Below, in pieces: positions 22,200 through 29,679 of a DNA stretch of 56,860 nt. The stretch lies in assembly GCA_017429945.1 (NCBI GenBank), contig JAFRNY010000090.1, positions 1-56,860 on the forward strand. Reading direction: 5' to 3'. Made by a program: the position numbers and the translations under genes. The notes beneath the pieces were generated by a model. The model saw only the letters and a list, made by a program, of their open reading frames with translations, searched no databases and was not told the origin of the DNA. This DNA comes from Bacteroidaceae bacterium (lineage in GTDB: Bacteria; Bacteroidota; Bacteroidia; Bacteroidales; Bacteroidaceae). Numbering within the stretch: the stretch's first letter is position 1; each line of letters opens with the position of its first letter.

Positions 22200-22679
22200 T
22201 TACTGGTTTGACATACGTTTCAGTTGTTCCTTGATTCTGAACAGGCGCACGGAGACATTCTTCTCCGAGATACCCACGATCTGACCTATCTCCTCGTAGC
22301 TGAGGTCTTCAAGCCACAGCAGGACGATGGCGCGGTCGAAGGGACGGAGGCGCGAGATGCGACGGTGCAGCATGTCGACCTGCTGCGTGTCGGTGTCGCG
22401 GTCTTCGAAGAGGTTGATGTCCATCGAGAGCTCCATCTTAGGGCGGCTGCGGCGCTTGCGGTCGAGGCTGATGCAGGTGTTGAGCGCTACGCGGTAGATC
22501 CACGTCCGCACGTCTGAGCGTCCTTCGAAGCTCTCGTAGCCGCGCCAGAGGTTGACGAGCACTTCTTGGAAGAGGTCGTCCACCTTGTCTTTGTCGTTCG
22601 AGAACATATAGCACACGGTGTAGATCGTGCTCTTATGCTCGCGGATTAGTTGGCCAAATGTCTTTTCTTTGGGTTCCAT
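22200..22679 (-). CDS. ECF-family RNA polymerase sigma factor
   Basis: This 159-residue protein has region 2 (KVDDLFQEVLVNLWRGYESFEGRSDVRTWIYRVALNTCI, about 30-70) and region 4 (RLRPFDRAIVLLWLEDLSYEEIGQIVGISEKNVSVRLFRIKEQL, about 108-152). It is the second such factor in the window and is unrelated in detail to the one at 332. It heads a two-gene unit with the membrane protein at 21612, which may control it. Confidence 0.9.
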   Translation of the reverse strand: MEPKEKTFGQLIREHKSTIYTVCYMFSNDKDKVDDLFQEVLVNLWRGYESFEGRSDVRTWIYRVALNTCISLDRKRRSRPKMELSMDINLFEDRDTDTQQVDMLHRRISRLRPFDRAIVLLWLEDLSYEEIGQIVGISEKNVSVRLFRIKEQLKRMSNQ

Positions 22680-22759
22680 TGTCTGTCTGTTTGAATCAAG
22701 TTTTCATCTCTTTAGACGCAATGATTTCGGAAAAACTACACGCTTCTGCAAATTTTTTC

Positions 22760-23470
22760 TTACTTCTTGCTGAACTCCATGATGGCGCAGACCTCTTCGC
22801 CGCGGTCGAGACTGACGATGATGGTGTCGTCGTCGATTACGAAGAGGGTGGGGGAGAGCAGGTCGCCCAGGCGGGCCGGCACGCGATATTCCACGCGCAG
22901 GCCGCGCACCTCGAAGTCCTCGGGCAGGAGTTCCATGGCCATACGAATGTAGTTGGCGTTGTTGAGGTGGCGGTTGTAGTCGATGTCGGCCCGCAGCACG
23001 CGGATGGGTTCGAGCGTTGTGGCTCCGTCCTTGGGCAGGATGATGCGGCGGTCCTTGTAGTTCATCTCCTGTTGCGGAGTCATTGTCAGGCTGTCCATCG
23101 AAGTTTGGTCCATGCGTGCCAGTTTGCCCGTCGTCTTGTCTACGAATGCGCCCATGCTCCAGGTGCGGTAGCAGGGCTGGCCTTCGGCGTCGAAGATAAA
23201 GGTGTTGCGGAAGCCGAACATTGGCTTTATGCCATAGACGGTTGTCGTCACCGTCAGCGACTCCTTATACTGCGGCACTCGCAGCACTTCCACCTGTCGC
23301 GATGCCAGCAGCTGTGTCATGTTATGGCGTTCGAAATATTCTTTCACGACAGGTTCGCTGTCGATCCACATCTCTGAGCAGTCCTGCATCATCTGCAGTG
23401 CTGAATACAATTTAAGGCGCCCCTGGCTATCGCAGGTGCTCGTTGTCACTTTGTAGTTTAGGCTATACAT
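22760..23470 (-). CDS. acyl-ACP thioesterase (double hot-dog fold)
   Basis: Start 23470 (MYSLNYKVTTSTCDSQG) gives 236 residues. The protein hydrolyses acyl-ACP to free fatty acid. It has two hot-dog domains: the first with LKLYSALQMMQDCSEM and FRNTFIFDAEGQPCYRTWSMGAFVD, the second with the family motif IDYNRHLNNANYIRMAMELLP (Asn/His catalytic region) and LRVEYRVPARLGD. The upstream extension of the frame, Lys-rich and overlapping the promoter at 23497, was rejected. A single-gene unit; a role in lipid supply or membrane adjustment is likely. Confidence 0.88.
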   Translation of the reverse strand: MYSLNYKVTTSTCDSQGRLKLYSALQMMQDCSEMWIDSEPVVKEYFERHNMTQLLASRQVEVLRVPQYKESLTVTTTVYGIKPMFGFRNTFIFDAEGQPCYRTWSMGAFVDKTTGKLARMDQTSMDSLTMTPQQEMNYKDRRIILPKDGATTLEPIRVLRADIDYNRHLNNANYIRMAMELLPEDFEVRGLRVEYRVPARLGDLLSPTLFVIDDDTIIVSLDRGEEVCAIMEFSKK

Positions 23471-23496
23471 TTTTTTATTGTCAATTGATTTTAATG

Positions 23497-23504
23497 CAAA
23501 GGTA
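23497..23504 (-). promoter_or_regulatory. -7 promoter element of the thioesterase gene
   Basis: The complement reads TACCTTTG, 27 bases before the start codon at 23470; it matches TAnnTTTG. Confidence 0.6.
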
Positions 23505-23578
23505 GCAAAAAATTTTTTCTTAGAGTCCTTTTTCTTCTTTTTTGAATCTTCGCGTGGCACGATTAGGCGTTTAGGATT

Positions 23579-23710
23579 CGGCGTCCGGTTGTCTCGGCTT
23601 ATGCGACCGGTTGTGTTGGCTTATGCGTCCGGTCGAATTTCCATATACGACCGGTTGCGTTGGCTTATGCGTCCGGTTGAGTTGGCAGATTCATCCAGCT
23701 GTCCAATTCT
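23579..23710. repeat. 22-bp tandem array with CCGGTT core
   Basis: Six units of 22 bases start at 23579, 23601, 23623, 23645, 23667 and 23689. The common part is GCGACCGGTTGTGTTGGC, with variants TCCGG and CCAGC toward the ends. The unit is homologous to that of the array at 39099-39230. It lies in the 467-base gap between the thioesterase start and the deoC stop; the rest of that gap holds a promoter, a hairpin and AT-rich repeats. Confidence 0.9.
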
Positions 23711-23785
23711 TAACATCTCTTCACGTTTCTAAAGATTTCTTCTAAGATTGAATCTCTTTCTCCTTTTTTGCCGTACAGAATTTTT

Positions 23786-23822
23786 AAGGTCCAAGTAGCT
23801 TTCTCTTAGCAACTTGGACCTT
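23786..23822. terminator. hairpin terminator downstream of deoC
   Basis: AAGGTCCAAGT (23786-23796) pairs with ACTTGGACCTT (23812-23822); TTTATTGG follows on the plus strand, TAAAAATTC on the minus strand. It separates the deoC operon from the thioesterase. A second inverted repeat, CCTCTGAGA (23831-23839) with TCTCAGAGG (23886-23894), lies between it and deoC. Confidence 0.65.
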
Positions 23823-23937
23823 TTTATTGGCCTCTGAGAATCGCGTAGAAGCTTCATTCTCGTCCGAGGGGCAGGAATTTAAGCGTCTCAGAGGGTGAAA
23901 TTATGATTTTTCACTTTTCACTTTTTCGCTTTTCACT

Positions 23938-24825
23938 CTAAAAGAACTTCGTCTCTTTGCCGACGACCTCGGAGAGGAGCAGGTTGGCCAGGCGCGATGT
24001 GCCGAGACGCAACCATTGGTTGGTGAGCCATTGCTCGCCGAGCACTTCCTTGACGATGGTGTAGTAGACGAGGGCGTCGTGGACGGTGTTGAGTCCGCCG
24101 GCAGGTTTGAATCCAATCTGTATGCCCGTCTTCTCATAGTACTCCTTGATGGCCTGGCACATGACGTAGGCAGCTTCGGGAGTGGCGGCCGGTTTCTCTT
24201 TGCCGGTTGATGTCTTGATGTAGTCGGCGCCGGCGTACATGGCGAGAATCGATGCACGCTTGATGTCGGCAGGTGAGGGAAGGAGACCCGTCTCGAGGAT
24301 GACCTTCATCTTCTTGTCGCCGCAGACGCACTTGAGCTCGTTGATCTCGTCGCAGACGCTCTCGTAGTCTTCGCTCAAGTATTTGCCTACGCTCATGACG
24401 ATATCTATCTCAGTAGCACCGTCTCTGAGGGCTAAAGCTGTTTCTGCCACTTTAACCTCTAAAACGGCCTGTGAGCTCGGAAAACTACCGCTGACGCAGG
24501 CTACCTCGACGCCATCGACTTCGAGGCTCTGAGAGACAATCTGGGCGAAACAGGGGTATACACAGATCGTTGCCACGTGTGGCAGGTCGGGGTACACGTG
24601 GTAGAACTTGTTTACCTTCTCTGTCAAGGCCAGCACGCTCTCCTCGGAGTCGGTGGTCTTCAGAGTGGTCAGTTCCACGCTGCCCATGAGGAATTTCTTC
24701 ACCTCGACAGTGTCGTTCTCGGGCACTTTCTCGTCGATAATTCTCTTTACAGCAGCGGCTACCTCGGCTTCGCTGATGTTCAGGTTGTACTGCGACAGGG
24801 CCTGTTCGTACTTACTTTGTTCCAT
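23938..24825 (-). CDS. deoC: deoxyribose-phosphate aldolase DeoC
   Basis: The 295-residue enzyme splits 2-deoxyribose-5-phosphate into glyceraldehyde-3-phosphate and acetaldehyde, the last step of deoxynucleoside breakdown. The Schiff-base Lys lies in ADYIKTSTGKE; the second catalytic Lys is in GFKPAGGL. VATICVYPCF and EIDIVMSVG are also typical. It is longer than E. coli DeoC at the N-terminus, as is common in Bacteroidetes. It is the last gene of the long minus-strand series from mnmG and starts 11 bases after a broken small membrane gene. Confidence 0.93.
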   Translation of the reverse strand: MEQSKYEQALSQYNLNISEAEVAAAVKRIIDEKVPENDTVEVKKFLMGSVELTTLKTTDSEESVLALTEKVNKFYHVYPDLPHVATICVYPCFAQIVSQSLEVDGVEVACVSGSFPSSQAVLEVKVAETALALRDGATEIDIVMSVGKYLSEDYESVCDEINELKCVCGDKKMKVILETGLLPSPADIKRASILAMYAGADYIKTSTGKEKPAATPEAAYVMCQAIKEYYEKTGIQIGFKPAGGLNTVHDALVYYTIVKEVLGEQWLTNQWLRLGTSRLANLLLSEVVGKETKFF

Positions 24826-24836
24826 TGTTTCTCTTG

Positions 24837-25097
24837 TTATTTATTGTTGATGATTAGGTAAATAATACATATTGCTGCAAGAACAGCCCACGGCCAGAAG
24901 TCTTTGGTTGTCCAATTCTCTTGTCTCCATGTCTTGAAGATGATGTAGGGAGTGACAAGTAGTAAACTCATTATCCATAGTGCCACGCAGGCCTCTTTAT
25001 AGTAGCCAGACAGTTTGACTACTAAGCCGATTGCTGCCGTGATTATTCAGGTGATGAACAGATTATATAGCCAGTCTGTAGTTGTAAACTTTTTCAT
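24837..25097 (-). pseudogene. small membrane protein gene with an in-frame TGA at codon 17
   Basis: The frame begins MKKFTTTDWLYNLFIT, meets TGA at 25047-25049, then continues for 69 codons without a stop (IITAAIGLVVKLSGYYKEAC...VALWIMSLLLVTPYIIF...TTKDFWPWAVLAAICIIYLIINNK). The downstream part is clearly protein-like: three hydrophobic spans, charged loops, normal codon use. A TGG-to-TGA change would explain it. No ATG follows the stop until WIMSLL, so most of the protein is lost unless read through. It sits between the GH140 gene and deoC, 11 bases before deoC. Confidence 0.65.
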
Positions 25098-25159
25098 TAT
25101 CGCTTATCTTTATGCCTGCGAAGCGAACCGCTCGTGGACTTTTGCAGGGTAATGTTTTC

Positions 25160-26593
25160 TTATCTGTTATTGAATTCCTTGCTTCCCGGCTTGGGATAGC
25201 CTTTTGTGGCGTCGTCGATCACGAGAATCCAGTCGAGAAGTTCACCTGAGGTAGGGGAGAGGAAGGTTCTCTGCTCTGCGTTCTTGAACTTTCCTGCGCT
25301 CTTGGCTTTGCCTGTGCGTGGGTCGTACCACCAAGCTTTCAGCGTATGGCCTTTGATATAGGACGTCCTTACAGTGAAGGCTCTGCCTACGGGCGCGTAC
25401 ACAAGAATATAGGTACTATCGACGTCTGCCGTGGCTGCAAACCGGTACTCTCCGCGCCCAGGAACGGCGCTGTTAATCTCGTGTGGCACGAGCACCTGAT
25501 CGGTGGCCGGTATGCGCGTGAAGTATGGTCGGGAGAGGAGCAAGCGTTTGGCATGGACCATCTGGCTTGAGCCAGGCTGGAGTATGGCTTCTTGCCAGTC
25601 CATGAGAGGCACATTGATGGGTGAGCGCTTGTTGTGGTCGTACATCTGCCAGATGCTATGATGGCCGTAGGTGTGGCCGCAAGCGCCCCCGAATAAGTTC
25701 CAATAGAGGGCTCTGCGGCAATCGGCTGCTAAGCTGTGCCCACGTTCGTTTGGGCGAAAAGCGATGGGATGGTCTTCGTAGATGGGCTCTCCGTCTATCA
25801 CGGGTTTTGCGGGCATTCGCTTATAGTCTTCGTACGTCTTGCCATAGGCGAACCAATCGTTGTTGTGACCGTTCTGGCGCATATTGAAATCCAACCATTT
25901 ATCTCCGTTGAAGAAGTCGGCAGAACCGGCTCCGCCAGTAGGATGATAGGTGATGAGGTGCTTGCCTCCATCGCCTTCGCGTAGGCCCTTGGCCATCGCG
26001 CGAATAGTGGCTTTATAGTCGTCGCGGTCAGCGTTGCGGTCGCCTCCTAGTATCCAGATGAGATTGGCATTCCTGTAGCGAGCGGCTAGCCAACGGCCAT
26101 AGGTTTCGGCGTTTGAGAGATTGAATACGGGGTTCTCACCATCGTGCCAATATCGCCCCCAAGTGGGCAACAGCCCAATGACTAGGCCTCTTCTATTAGC
26201 CTCCTGGACAATGTAATCTACATGGTCCCAATAGTCATTCTCCGCACCTTCTTTAATTGCTGGTTTAGTAGGATTCTGGTTCTCGAAAGGGAGGTGGCCA
26301 TACGCATTTCCAGTGCTTATGCCGTCTAATTCTGCTATGGCCACAGCCTGAATGACTGTGAACCCTTTCTTCGCGCGATCCTCTAAGTATAGCTTAGCTT
26401 CTTCGCGGTCGAGTTTATGGAATAGTTCCCAGGCGGTGTCAGCTAAATAGAAAAAAGGTTTGCCGCCTTGATGAGTTAGGAACCGATGATTCGCAGACAC
26501 TTTAATCTGGTCGAAGGGCACGCCGTCTGTCGCCAAGATGCTTGGGCATCCCGACATAATAAAGCATGCTATCAGCCAAAATTTTCTGTTCAT
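25160..26593 (-). CDS. GH140-family glycoside hydrolase (apiosidase family, DUF4038)
   Basis: The 477-residue protein has a signal peptide (possibly a lipobox, IMSGC) and the DUF4038/GH140 TIM barrel: HQGGKPFFYLADTAWELFHKLDREEAKLYLEDRAKKGFTVIQ, GLVIGLLPTWGRYWH, NLIWILGGDRNAD, KPVIDGEPIYEDHP and FGGACGHTYGHHSIWQMYD. Likely catalytic acids are the Asp in GGDRN and Glu in DGEP. A C-terminal beta domain follows (from about 385, VYAPVGRAFTV...WWYDPRTGKA). Characterised GH140 members release apiose-linked side chains from rhamnogalacturonan II. The gene stands inside a housekeeping operon where Bacteroides carries a MazG-type pyrophosphohydrolase, an unusual place for a glycosidase. Confidence 0.87.
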   Translation of the reverse strand: MNRKFWLIACFIMSGCPSILATDGVPFDQIKVSANHRFLTHQGGKPFFYLADTAWELFHKLDREEAKLYLEDRAKKGFTVIQAVAIAELDGISTGNAYGHLPFENQNPTKPAIKEGAENDYWDHVDYIVQEANRRGLVIGLLPTWGRYWHDGENPVFNLSNAETYGRWLAARYRNANLIWILGGDRNADRDDYKATIRAMAKGLREGDGGKHLITYHPTGGAGSADFFNGDKWLDFNMRQNGHNNDWFAYGKTYEDYKRMPAKPVIDGEPIYEDHPIAFRPNERGHSLAADCRRALYWNLFGGACGHTYGHHSIWQMYDHNKRSPINVPLMDWQEAILQPGSSQMVHAKRLLLSRPYFTRIPATDQVLVPHEINSAVPGRGEYRFAATADVDSTYILVYAPVGRAFTVRTSYIKGHTLKAWWYDPRTGKAKSAGKFKNAEQRTFLSPTSGELLDWILVIDDATKGYPKPGSKEFNNR

Positions 26594-26660
26594 CTTTCCT
26601 TGTCTTTGGTGGAATTTCCTCGTTTCCTGATGATAGGTGGGGCAGGGGAGGGGCTCCTTT

Positions 26661-27137
26661 TTATTCCTTGTTGTGGGTGTCCATGATAATTGTCACAGGC
26701 CCATCGTTGCAGAGCGATACCTTCATCTCTGCTCCAAACTCACCGTGTCCGACAGGTCGACTTATGGTTTCAGATAGCTTTTGAATAAAGGCTTCATAGA
26801 GCGGAACGCTGATTTCATGGGACGCAGCTCTAAGCCACGACGGTCGGTTGCCTTTCTTGTAGCTGGCAAATAGCGTGAACTGACTGACAACTATGATGTT
26901 ACCGTCCGTTCCATTGTGCTCTCCGGCTATGTCCAAAATGCTTCGGTTCATAACGCCGTTCTCGTCGTCGAACACGCGCAGGGCGGCTACTTTTCGTACT
27001 AACCAATCCACATCTTCTTGTGTATCAGTAGATTCTATTCCTAATAGAATGACGTAGCCAAGTCCTTCGAACTCGGCATTTACGCGACCGTCTATTGTTA
27101 CTTTCGCTCCATTTGCCCGTTGAATTACTATTCGCAT
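26661..27137 (-). CDS. dtd: D-aminoacyl-tRNA deacylase
   Basis: Start 27137 (MRIVIQRANGAKVTIDG) gives 158 residues. The enzyme removes D-amino acids (and Gly from tRNA-Ala) from tRNAs. The hallmark motifs VVSQFTLFASYKKGNRPSW and the C-terminal NDGPVTIIMD with its GP pair are present. The upstream in-frame ATG at 27188 overlaps uvrC and is not family-like, so it was rejected. It lies 28 bases downstream of uvrC in the conserved order apt-uvrC-dtd. Confidence 0.94.
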   Translation of the reverse strand: MRIVIQRANGAKVTIDGRVNAEFEGLGYVILLGIESTDTQEDVDWLVRKVAALRVFDDENGVMNRSILDIAGEHNGTDGNIIVVSQFTLFASYKKGNRPSWLRAASHEISVPLYEAFIQKLSETISRPVGHGEFGAEMKVSLCNDGPVTIIMDTHNKE

Positions 27138-27165
27138 ACCTCTATCTTTGATTGTTTTATTCGTT

Positions 27166-29001
27166 TTATTCGTTATTTTCTGATTCACCGCTCTGTTGTG
27201 CGAAGTAGCGCTTTACTGCTTTGGTTTTGGCATCACCGATGACTTTCGAGAGTTCCTCTTCGCTTGCTTCGCGAATTCGCTTTACGCTTTTGAACGCCTT
27301 CAGCAGGGTTTGCTTTGTCTTTGGGCCGATGCCAGGTATGGAGTCTAATTCCGACCTCAGCTGGCTCTTGCTGCGTTTGTCGCGATGGAAGGTGATGGCG
27401 TAGCGGTGTACCTCATCCTGGATCTGCGTGAGCAGGCGGAAGAGAGCGCTGTCTTGTTTCAAAGCTACCGTCATCGGAGGGTTTCCGTAGAGCAGCTCGT
27501 GGGTGCGGTGGCGGTCGTCTTTGGCGAGGCCTGCAATGGGAATAGCCAAGCCTAACTCACCTTCCACGACTTCGCGCACTACGCTCATTTGTCCGGCGCC
27601 GCCATCGGTAATTATGAGGTCTGGAAGCTGCGTTCCTTCCTCCTTCATTCGACTGTAGCGTCGGCGTACGACCTCTTGCATCGAGGCGTAGTCATCAGGC
27701 CCAACGACCGTTTTTATATTATATTTGCGGTAATCAGCCTTGCTCGGTTTGCATTTCTTAAAGACTACGCAGCCCGCTACAGCATCCGTTCCGGATATGT
27801 TTGAGTTGTCGAAGCATTCGATCTGATAGGGTAGTGTGGGGAGTTTCAAGTGGTCTTGTATCTCCTTCATCAGGCGTACTGCTTTTTGCTCTGGATTCAG
27901 CTTCTCTTGCTGTTTTAGGCGGTCGACCTTGTACTGCCTTACATTCAGCTCTGAGAGCGCCAACAGCTGCTTCTTATCGCCCCTTTGAGGTATTGTGATC
28001 TCTATATCTTCGAGTGGAAGTTCCACGTGGAACGGAAGCACTATCTCTTTAGCTTCTGAGCCCCATCGGTCTCGCATATCCATGATGCCGCGCACGAGCA
28101 GTTCCTCTTCGGATTCATCGAGCTTTTTCTTGTATTCAAACGTGAATGCCTGGTTGATTGCGCCCTCAACGACGTGTAGGTAGTTGATGTAGGCTATTCG
28201 CTCATCGTTGTCGATTGAGAAAACGTCGATATTGTGGCCTGTTGAAGTTATGATCTGGCTCTTTTCCTGGTGCGCCGTGATGAGGTCGTAGCGGCGTTTC
28301 ACTATCTGTGCCTCCTCGAATTTCATCTCCGTTGCCAGCTGCTGCATCTGTGCGAGCATCTCTTTTCTCAGTGCCGCTGTGTCGCCTTTCAGAATACGTA
28401 TTGCTGCGTTGATATAGTCCATGTACTCCTCATGGCTTTGCAGACCTACGCATGGGCCGAAACAGTTCTTCATGTGGTACTCCAGGCACAGCTTATATTT
28501 GCCGTTCTCCACGCCTTCGCGCGTCATCGGCTGATGGCATCGTCTGATAGGGTAGAGGTTTTTGAAGAGCTCCAGCAGACCGTTTATAGTGGGTATATGG
28601 CTGTACGGCCCGAAGTATATTGCCCCTTTGCGGTCGATATGGCGCGTCTTGAATATGCGTGGCAGGTATTCTTTCGTTACGGCTATTGAAGGGTAGCTTT
28701 TGCCGTCTTTGAGCAGCACATTATATCGCGGCTGAAATTGTTTGATGAGCTGATTCTCGAGCAGAAGAGCCTCTGCCTCGGTCTTTACAACGGTGTAGTG
28801 TATGTCGTAGATCTTAGATACGAGAATAGCTGTCTTCCGCGAGTCGTGCTCGCGGTTGAAATAGCTTGAGACGCGCCGCTTGAGGTTCTTCGCTTTGCCG
28901 ACATAGATCACCGTCCCGTGTTCGTCGAAGTACTGATAGCTGCCTGGCGACTCGGGAAGGCGTTGTAGAATGCTCTTTATGTGTTCTTCGCGCGTACGCA
29001 T
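27166..29001 (-). CDS. uvrC: excinuclease ABC subunit UvrC
   Basis: The 611-residue protein makes the dual incisions of nucleotide-excision repair with UvrB. It has a GIY-YIG nuclease (residues 12-95, PGSYQYFDEHGTVIYVGKAKNLKRRVSSYF), the Cys-rich CLEYHMKNCFGPCVG, a UVR motif (about 200-235), the RNase-H-like 3' nuclease (IECFDNSNISGTDAVAGCVVF, LIITDGGAGQ) and helix-hairpin-helix motifs (SIPGIGPKTKQTLLKAF). Start 29001 overlaps the apt stop by one base (TGATG); a TTG one codon earlier is less likely. A parS-like palindrome lies inside the gene at 28020-28033, encoding FHVE. Confidence 0.96.
   Translation of the reverse strand: MRTREEHIKSILQRLPESPGSYQYFDEHGTVIYVGKAKNLKRRVSSYFNREHDSRKTAILVSKIYDIHYTVVKTEAEALLLENQLIKQFQPRYNVLLKDGKSYPSIAVTKEYLPRIFKTRHIDRKGAIYFGPYSHIPTINGLLELFKNLYPIRRCHQPMTREGVENGKYKLCLEYHMKNCFGPCVGLQSHEEYMDYINAAIRILKGDTAALRKEMLAQMQQLATEMKFEEAQIVKRRYDLITAHQEKSQIITSTGHNIDVFSIDNDERIAYINYLHVVEGAINQAFTFEYKKKLDESEEELLVRGIMDMRDRWGSEAKEIVLPFHVELPLEDIEITIPQRGDKKQLLALSELNVRQYKVDRLKQQEKLNPEQKAVRLMKEIQDHLKLPTLPYQIECFDNSNISGTDAVAGCVVFKKCKPSKADYRKYNIKTVVGPDDYASMQEVVRRRYSRMKEEGTQLPDLIITDGGAGQMSVVREVVEGELGLAIPIAGLAKDDRHRTHELLYGNPPMTVALKQDSALFRLLTQIQDEVHRYAITFHRDKRSKSQLRSELDSIPGIGPKTKQTLLKAFKSVKRIREASEEELSKVIGDAKTKAVKRYFAQQSGESENNE
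28020..28033. other. parS: parS-like centromere site inside uvrC
   Basis: GTTCCACGTGGAAC is a perfect 14-base palindrome, matching the bacterial parS core GTTnCACGTGnAAC bound by ParB. A second copy lies 1.6 kb away at 29577-29592. Here it falls within coding sequence. Confidence 0.6.
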
Positions 29002-29531
29002 CAAATCTTGATTAGTGTGGTTATTTCTGCGTCTTCCGGGAAGACAGCCCTGCCATGGAGGCCTTCGATGGTCAGCTCGATGATAAAATTGATGAATGTC
29101 TGCTTTGGGTTGAACTGATTGACGAGGTTATAAGCAGCCAGCATTGAGCCGCCGGTGGCGAGTAGGTCGTCGTGGAGGAGCACAACGTCTTTCTCTGTGA
29201 TGGCATCTGTGTGGATCTCTATGGTATCCTTGCCATACTCTTTCATATAGCTTTCTTTGCGCGTCTCAGCCGGTAGTTTGCCAGGCTTGCGTGCCATTAC
29301 GAAGCCTGCGCCCAATTTGTATGCGAGGGCGGCACCGACAACGAAGCCGCGGCTTTCTATGCCCACGACTTTCGTTATGCCTTTGTCTTTGTAGAGTTCG
29401 TAGAGCTCGTTGACCATTATGCGCAGGCATTTGGGATGCTTGTAGAGGGTGCTTACGTCCTTGAACTGGATTCCCGGAATGGGGAAATCAGGCACATTGC
29501 GTAGGTGCTTGAGTAGGTATTCGTTGTTCAT
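29001..29531 (-). CDS. apt: adenine phosphoribosyltransferase
   Basis: The 176-residue purine-salvage enzyme makes AMP from adenine and PRPP. PGIQFKDVSTL, VVGIESRGFVVGAALAYKLGAGFVMARKPGKLP and the PRPP loop VVLLHDDLLATGGSMLAA are all present. It lies between mnmG and uvrC, overlapping uvrC by one base. The gap to mnmG carries a parS-like palindrome. Confidence 0.96.
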   Translation of the reverse strand: MNNEYLLKHLRNVPDFPIPGIQFKDVSTLYKHPKCLRIMVNELYELYKDKGITKVVGIESRGFVVGAALAYKLGAGFVMARKPGKLPAETRKESYMKEYGKDTIEIHTDAITEKDVVLLHDDLLATGGSMLAAYNLVNQFNPKQTFINFIIELTIEGLHGRAVFPEDAEITTLIKI

Positions 29532-29576
29532 CTTTTGTGGTTAAATGGTTAGTGACTTCTTATTTAATTTGCGTGG

Positions 29577-29592
29577 CGTTCCACGTGGAACG
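29577..29592. other. parS: parS-like centromere site between mnmG and apt
   Basis: CGTTCCACGTGGAACG is a perfect 16-base palindrome with the parS core. It lies in the short gap upstream of apt. With the site at 28020 it forms a pair 1.56 kb apart. Confidence 0.65.
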
Positions 29593-29679
29593 TAGTTGAG
29601 GGCGAGGCGGACGGACCGCCTCGAACTTGACCCACGGTGGGTGGGGGAGGCTGGTGATATGGTTGTCGGCGAGAGCTGC

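Noticed and set aside
25047-25049. Selenocysteine at the in-frame TGA
   Set aside because: The residue lies in a hydrophobic segment of a small membrane protein, where Trp is expected; no SECIS-like hairpin directly follows.
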